Positions 62,125 to 64,000 of a stretch of DNA of 64,000 nucleotides are shown piece after piece. The DNA is from Paenibacillus sp. FSL R7-0273 (GTDB lineage Bacteria; Bacillota; Bacilli; Paenibacillales; Paenibacillaceae), in assembly GCF_000758625.1 (NCBI RefSeq), contig NZ_CP009283.1, forward strand, positions 4,847,501 to 4,911,500, given 5' to 3'. The notes beneath the pieces are model-generated. The model saw nothing but the letters and a program-made list of their open reading frames with translations, was not told where the DNA came from and searched no databases. Position 1 is the first letter of the stretch, and each line of letters starts with the position of its first letter. The translations under genes were made by a program, and so were the position numbers.

Positions 62125-62311
62125 ATTTAGCTCGAATGTATCCACTTACATTACTCATACCTAGTCTGAATTCTAAATTAGTTGGAAAAAGCTCAGCTAA
62201 TCCTGTCACTTTCGGGAAAAACCTGATTTTCGGCCGATGTAAGCGGATTCTTTCCACCTAATTGATGATTTGCGGGAGAAAAAGCTGAATTAGCGGTTGT
62301 TTTTCCACCTA
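62125..62311. repeat. Four-unit dyad repeat with 51 bp unit spacing
   Basis: Unit 1 starts near 62125 (ATTTAG) and unit 2 at 62176 (AAATTAGTTGGAAAAAGC). Inverted copies carry TTTCCACCTAA at 62251 and 62302, again 51 bp apart. Unit 3 is closest to the complement of unit 1 (shared GAA-N-G-N-ATCC-N-CTTACAT) and unit 4 to that of unit 2. The rest of this 347 bp gap holds only the spoIIM terminator. Confidence 0.75.
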
Positions 62312-62393
62312 AATCTCTTATGAGGCATTGCAGTAACCCCGAGGAGTTTAAGGAAGACCAAGCAACGTAAGCTAACCCTGTATATGAAAAATA

Positions 62394-62431
62394 AAACCAG
62401 CCTGTCCGGGCATTACCCGGCTGGCTGGTTT
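62394..62431 (-). terminator. Terminator of spoIIM
   Basis: AAACCAGCC and GGCTGGTTT with inner CCGGG and CCCGG pairing; the minus strand continues TTTATTTTTC. Confidence 0.85.
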
Positions 62432-62460
62432 GTTTACAGCTGTAAATTTGATTCTGGCGA

Positions 62461-63090
62461 TTACAGCGAGACTAGCATCGGCGTGACCCACCGCATCATG
62501 GCGGGCGTGACCCAGGCCTCGAATCCGGAAACACCGAGAACCAGTACGGCCATGCCCAGGGACAGCAGCGTATACGTCACGAACGGTCTGGTCACCGGTG
62601 TCCGTCTACCCCCGAGCACCCGGCTGCGGATCATCAGCAGGGAGAAGGCAATGGCAGCCGCGCTGCTGACCAGCAGCACCGGAATCAGCACCAGATTATG
62701 CGGGGCGACGGAGACAAGCGCGAACAGCATGCCGTGCCAGGAATACTCGCTGACCATACAGCCTACGGTGAAGCCGATCAGCACGCCTTTGAGAAAATCA
62801 AGAATGAGAATCCCCGGCAGCCCGATCACCGATAAGCCCAGAATCCAGATCAGCCCCACCCATTTCAGGTTCAGTGCGGCGATGCTCCAGAAGGAATCCG
62901 GCGCTGCCGGCAGCCCCTGCTGGTCCACGGTCACAAAGAAATTTCCGAGATAATCCCCCAGCTCCTGCTGCTGATCGAGTGTCAGGCTGCTGACAATCAG
63001 CGCCCCGAACACAACCCCGACCAGAAATAATACCGCTACAAAAATATAAAGAGGCGTCTGTTCCTTGATCATCAGCCGTAAACTGCGCAT
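62461..63090 (-). CDS. spoIIM: Stage II sporulation protein M
   Basis: A membrane component of the SpoIIDMP peptidoglycan-remodelling complex that drives engulfment. The 209-residue protein has about five hydrophobic segments and the family features PLYIFVAVLFLVGVVFGAL at the start, GLSVIGLPGILILDFLKGVLI-like core and SVAPHNLVLIP. AAAGGAG precedes the ATG. In B. subtilis spoIIM also lies close to fur. Confidence 0.93.
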   Translation of the reverse strand: MRSLRLMIKEQTPLYIFVAVLFLVGVVFGALIVSSLTLDQQQELGDYLGNFFVTVDQQGLPAAPDSFWSIAALNLKWVGLIWILGLSVIGLPGILILDFLKGVLIGFTVGCMVSEYSWHGMLFALVSVAPHNLVLIPVLLVSSAAAIAFSLLMIRSRVLGGRRTPVTRPFVTYTLLSLGMAVLVLGVSGFEAWVTPAMMRWVTPMLVSL

Positions 63091-63181
63091 CGGGACGTTC
63101 TCCTTTCAGGTCACATGTTACACCATATGAGGAAACGTCCCGCTCTATGACTTGTCCTTTATGAGACTATGAAACGAACTG

Positions 63182-64000
63182 CTAACTTCGTGTCCGGTCC
63201 ACCTTGCCGTAGGTCCCCCCGCCGCCGGAAGTCAGCGCAAGCCCTCCGCTGCGGGCCAGCACGATCTGCGCTGCCAGCTCAGGCCCGGTCACCGCCGCCA
63301 GTTCAGCCTCGCCGGCCCGGTGCAGAATATTCATCTCGGTGCCAAACGCCGCCAGCAGCGCATTCATCTTCGCCTTGCCCAGCCCCGGGATAAACTCCAG
63401 CGGAACCTGGTAATGGTAAGGCGGACGGTAATCCGGAACAAGCGGCTGCTCCCGGTCGGCAATGTGCAGGATACGGTCAAATACTCCCTGTACAAGCTTG
63501 GTGCTTCCGCAGTAAGGGCAACGCTCGGAGGTGGCGGCAGCTTCATCGATAATGCTGCCGCAGCCCGCACAGTAACTCCGGTGATATTTACCGAGCCGCG
63601 GATTGAGCCCAAAGTTGGCGCTCACCCTCCGCCCCTCCCGGCGTGCAAGCGCCAGCCGGAATTCGTTAAACGAAGGGGCGGCTAGTTCGAGCACATTGTA
63701 TTCGCGGCCGATTTTGCCGAGGGAATGGGCATCCGAATTGGTCAGGAACGAGTAGCGGTCCAGCTCCGAGATGTAGCCGGCCATTTCCGAATCGGCGCTC
63801 AGGCCAAGCTCAACAGCGGCGATCTGCTCCAGGTCAAACAGCTCGGCCATCCGCTCTGCGGAACAGCCGTACAGCCCTTTATGCGGAGTGAAGATATGTG
63901 CCGGAATCAGCAGACCTCCCCGTCCGCATATCTCCTCCTGCAGCACGCGTGAAGGAGCATACAGCCGCTGGGAGCTGAGATTAATGTTGCGCATATGCCG
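63182..64000 (-). CDS. Endonuclease Q-like PHP-domain protein, 5' end missing
   Basis: The frame is open to the right edge, so the N-terminus is outside the window. The visible 272 residues show the end of a PHP-type metal domain (LLIPAHIFTPHKGLYG, then LTNSDAHSLGKIGRE), a zinc ribbon (CAGCGS and CPYCGS) and a C-terminal helix-hairpin-helix region (FIPGLGKAKMNALLAAFGTE). This order is that of the endonuclease Q family (TIGR00375), which nicks DNA 5' of deaminated bases. Repair of uracil- or hypoxanthine-containing DNA is the likely role. Confidence 0.82.
   Translation of the reverse strand, partial: RHMRNINLSSQRLYAPSRVLQEEICGRGGLLIPAHIFTPHKGLYGCSAERMAELFDLEQIAAVELGLSADSEMAGYISELDRYSFLTNSDAHSLGKIGREYNVLELAAPSFNEFRLALARREGRRVSANFGLNPRLGKYHRSYCAGCGSIIDEAAATSERCPYCGSTKLVQGVFDRILHIADREQPLVPDYRPPYHYQVPLEFIPGLGKAKMNALLAAFGTEMNILHRAGEAELAAVTGPELAAQIVLARSGGLALTSGGGGTYGKVDRTRS

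Overview
The window reads as chromosomal DNA of a spore-forming Gram-positive, most likely Paenibacillus or a close relative. The evidence is the complete spoIIA operon (spoIIAA-spoIIAB-sigF) behind dacF, spoIIM, a gerA-type germination operon, the fur-yqzK-xerD-deoB-punA block known from Bacillus, strong AGGAGG ribosome sites, frequent TTG and GTG starts, and xylan-active GH11 and GH115 enzymes. No rRNA, tRNA, CRISPR array or prophage was seen. Almost every gene from 2.6 kb on lies on the minus strand.

Layout. 1-5.8 kb: the end of a PstS-like binding protein, a secreted GH11 xylanase, an FGE-like lipoprotein, a type-B carboxylesterase with an AI-2E family membrane protein, and a thioredoxin-like [2Fe-2S] protein. 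5.9-8.7 kb and 13.1-16.3 kb: an iron-siderophore system with a Btr-type AraC regulator, a FeuA-like lipoprotein, two FecCD permeases and a ferredoxin-NADP reductase. Three Fur boxes control it, and no dedicated ATPase gene is present. Between the two halves sits a gerA-gerC-gerB operon. 16.4-22.7 kb: small unknown genes, a Bce-like ABC exporter, a PrpE-like phosphatase and an ECF-type sigma factor fused to DUF1835. 22.8-26.8 kb: a run of seven small, lower-GC genes that looks like an immunity-gene island (one resembles Imm10). 27.6-30.5 kb: sigF, spoIIAB, spoIIAA and dacF. 30.7-36 kb: an unknown beta-rich protein, an acyltransferase, an IS3-family element and an ECF sigma/DUF4179 anti-sigma pair. 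36-39.7 kb: a large GH115 alpha-glucuronidase without a signal peptide. 39.9-53.9 kb: a peptide ABC transporter (DppBCADF-like), an M20 peptidase, a PucR regulator and four rarely studied enzymes (Asp/Glu racemase family, M29-like, AroM, DUF1177), which together look like one catabolic system of unknown substrate. 54-55.9 kb: a class-C-beta-lactamase-like hydrolase and an unknown exported protein. 55.9-64 kb: pdp, punA, deoB, xerD, yqzK, fur, spoIIM and the end of an endonuclease Q-like gene.

In B. subtilis the order fur-yqzK-xerD-deoB-punA-dacF-spoIIA is continuous. Here about 25 kb of accessory genes lie between pdp and dacF.

The least ordinary non-coding signal is a set of unrelated intergenic repeats that all share a unit of about 51 bp. 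They occur near 20.06, 26.8, 32.4/33.95, 49.2 and 62.1 kb, and several units carry a small hairpin. A second class, low-complexity DNA with short-word repeats, fills the space between a stop codon and a distant terminator behind sigF and behind the racemase gene.
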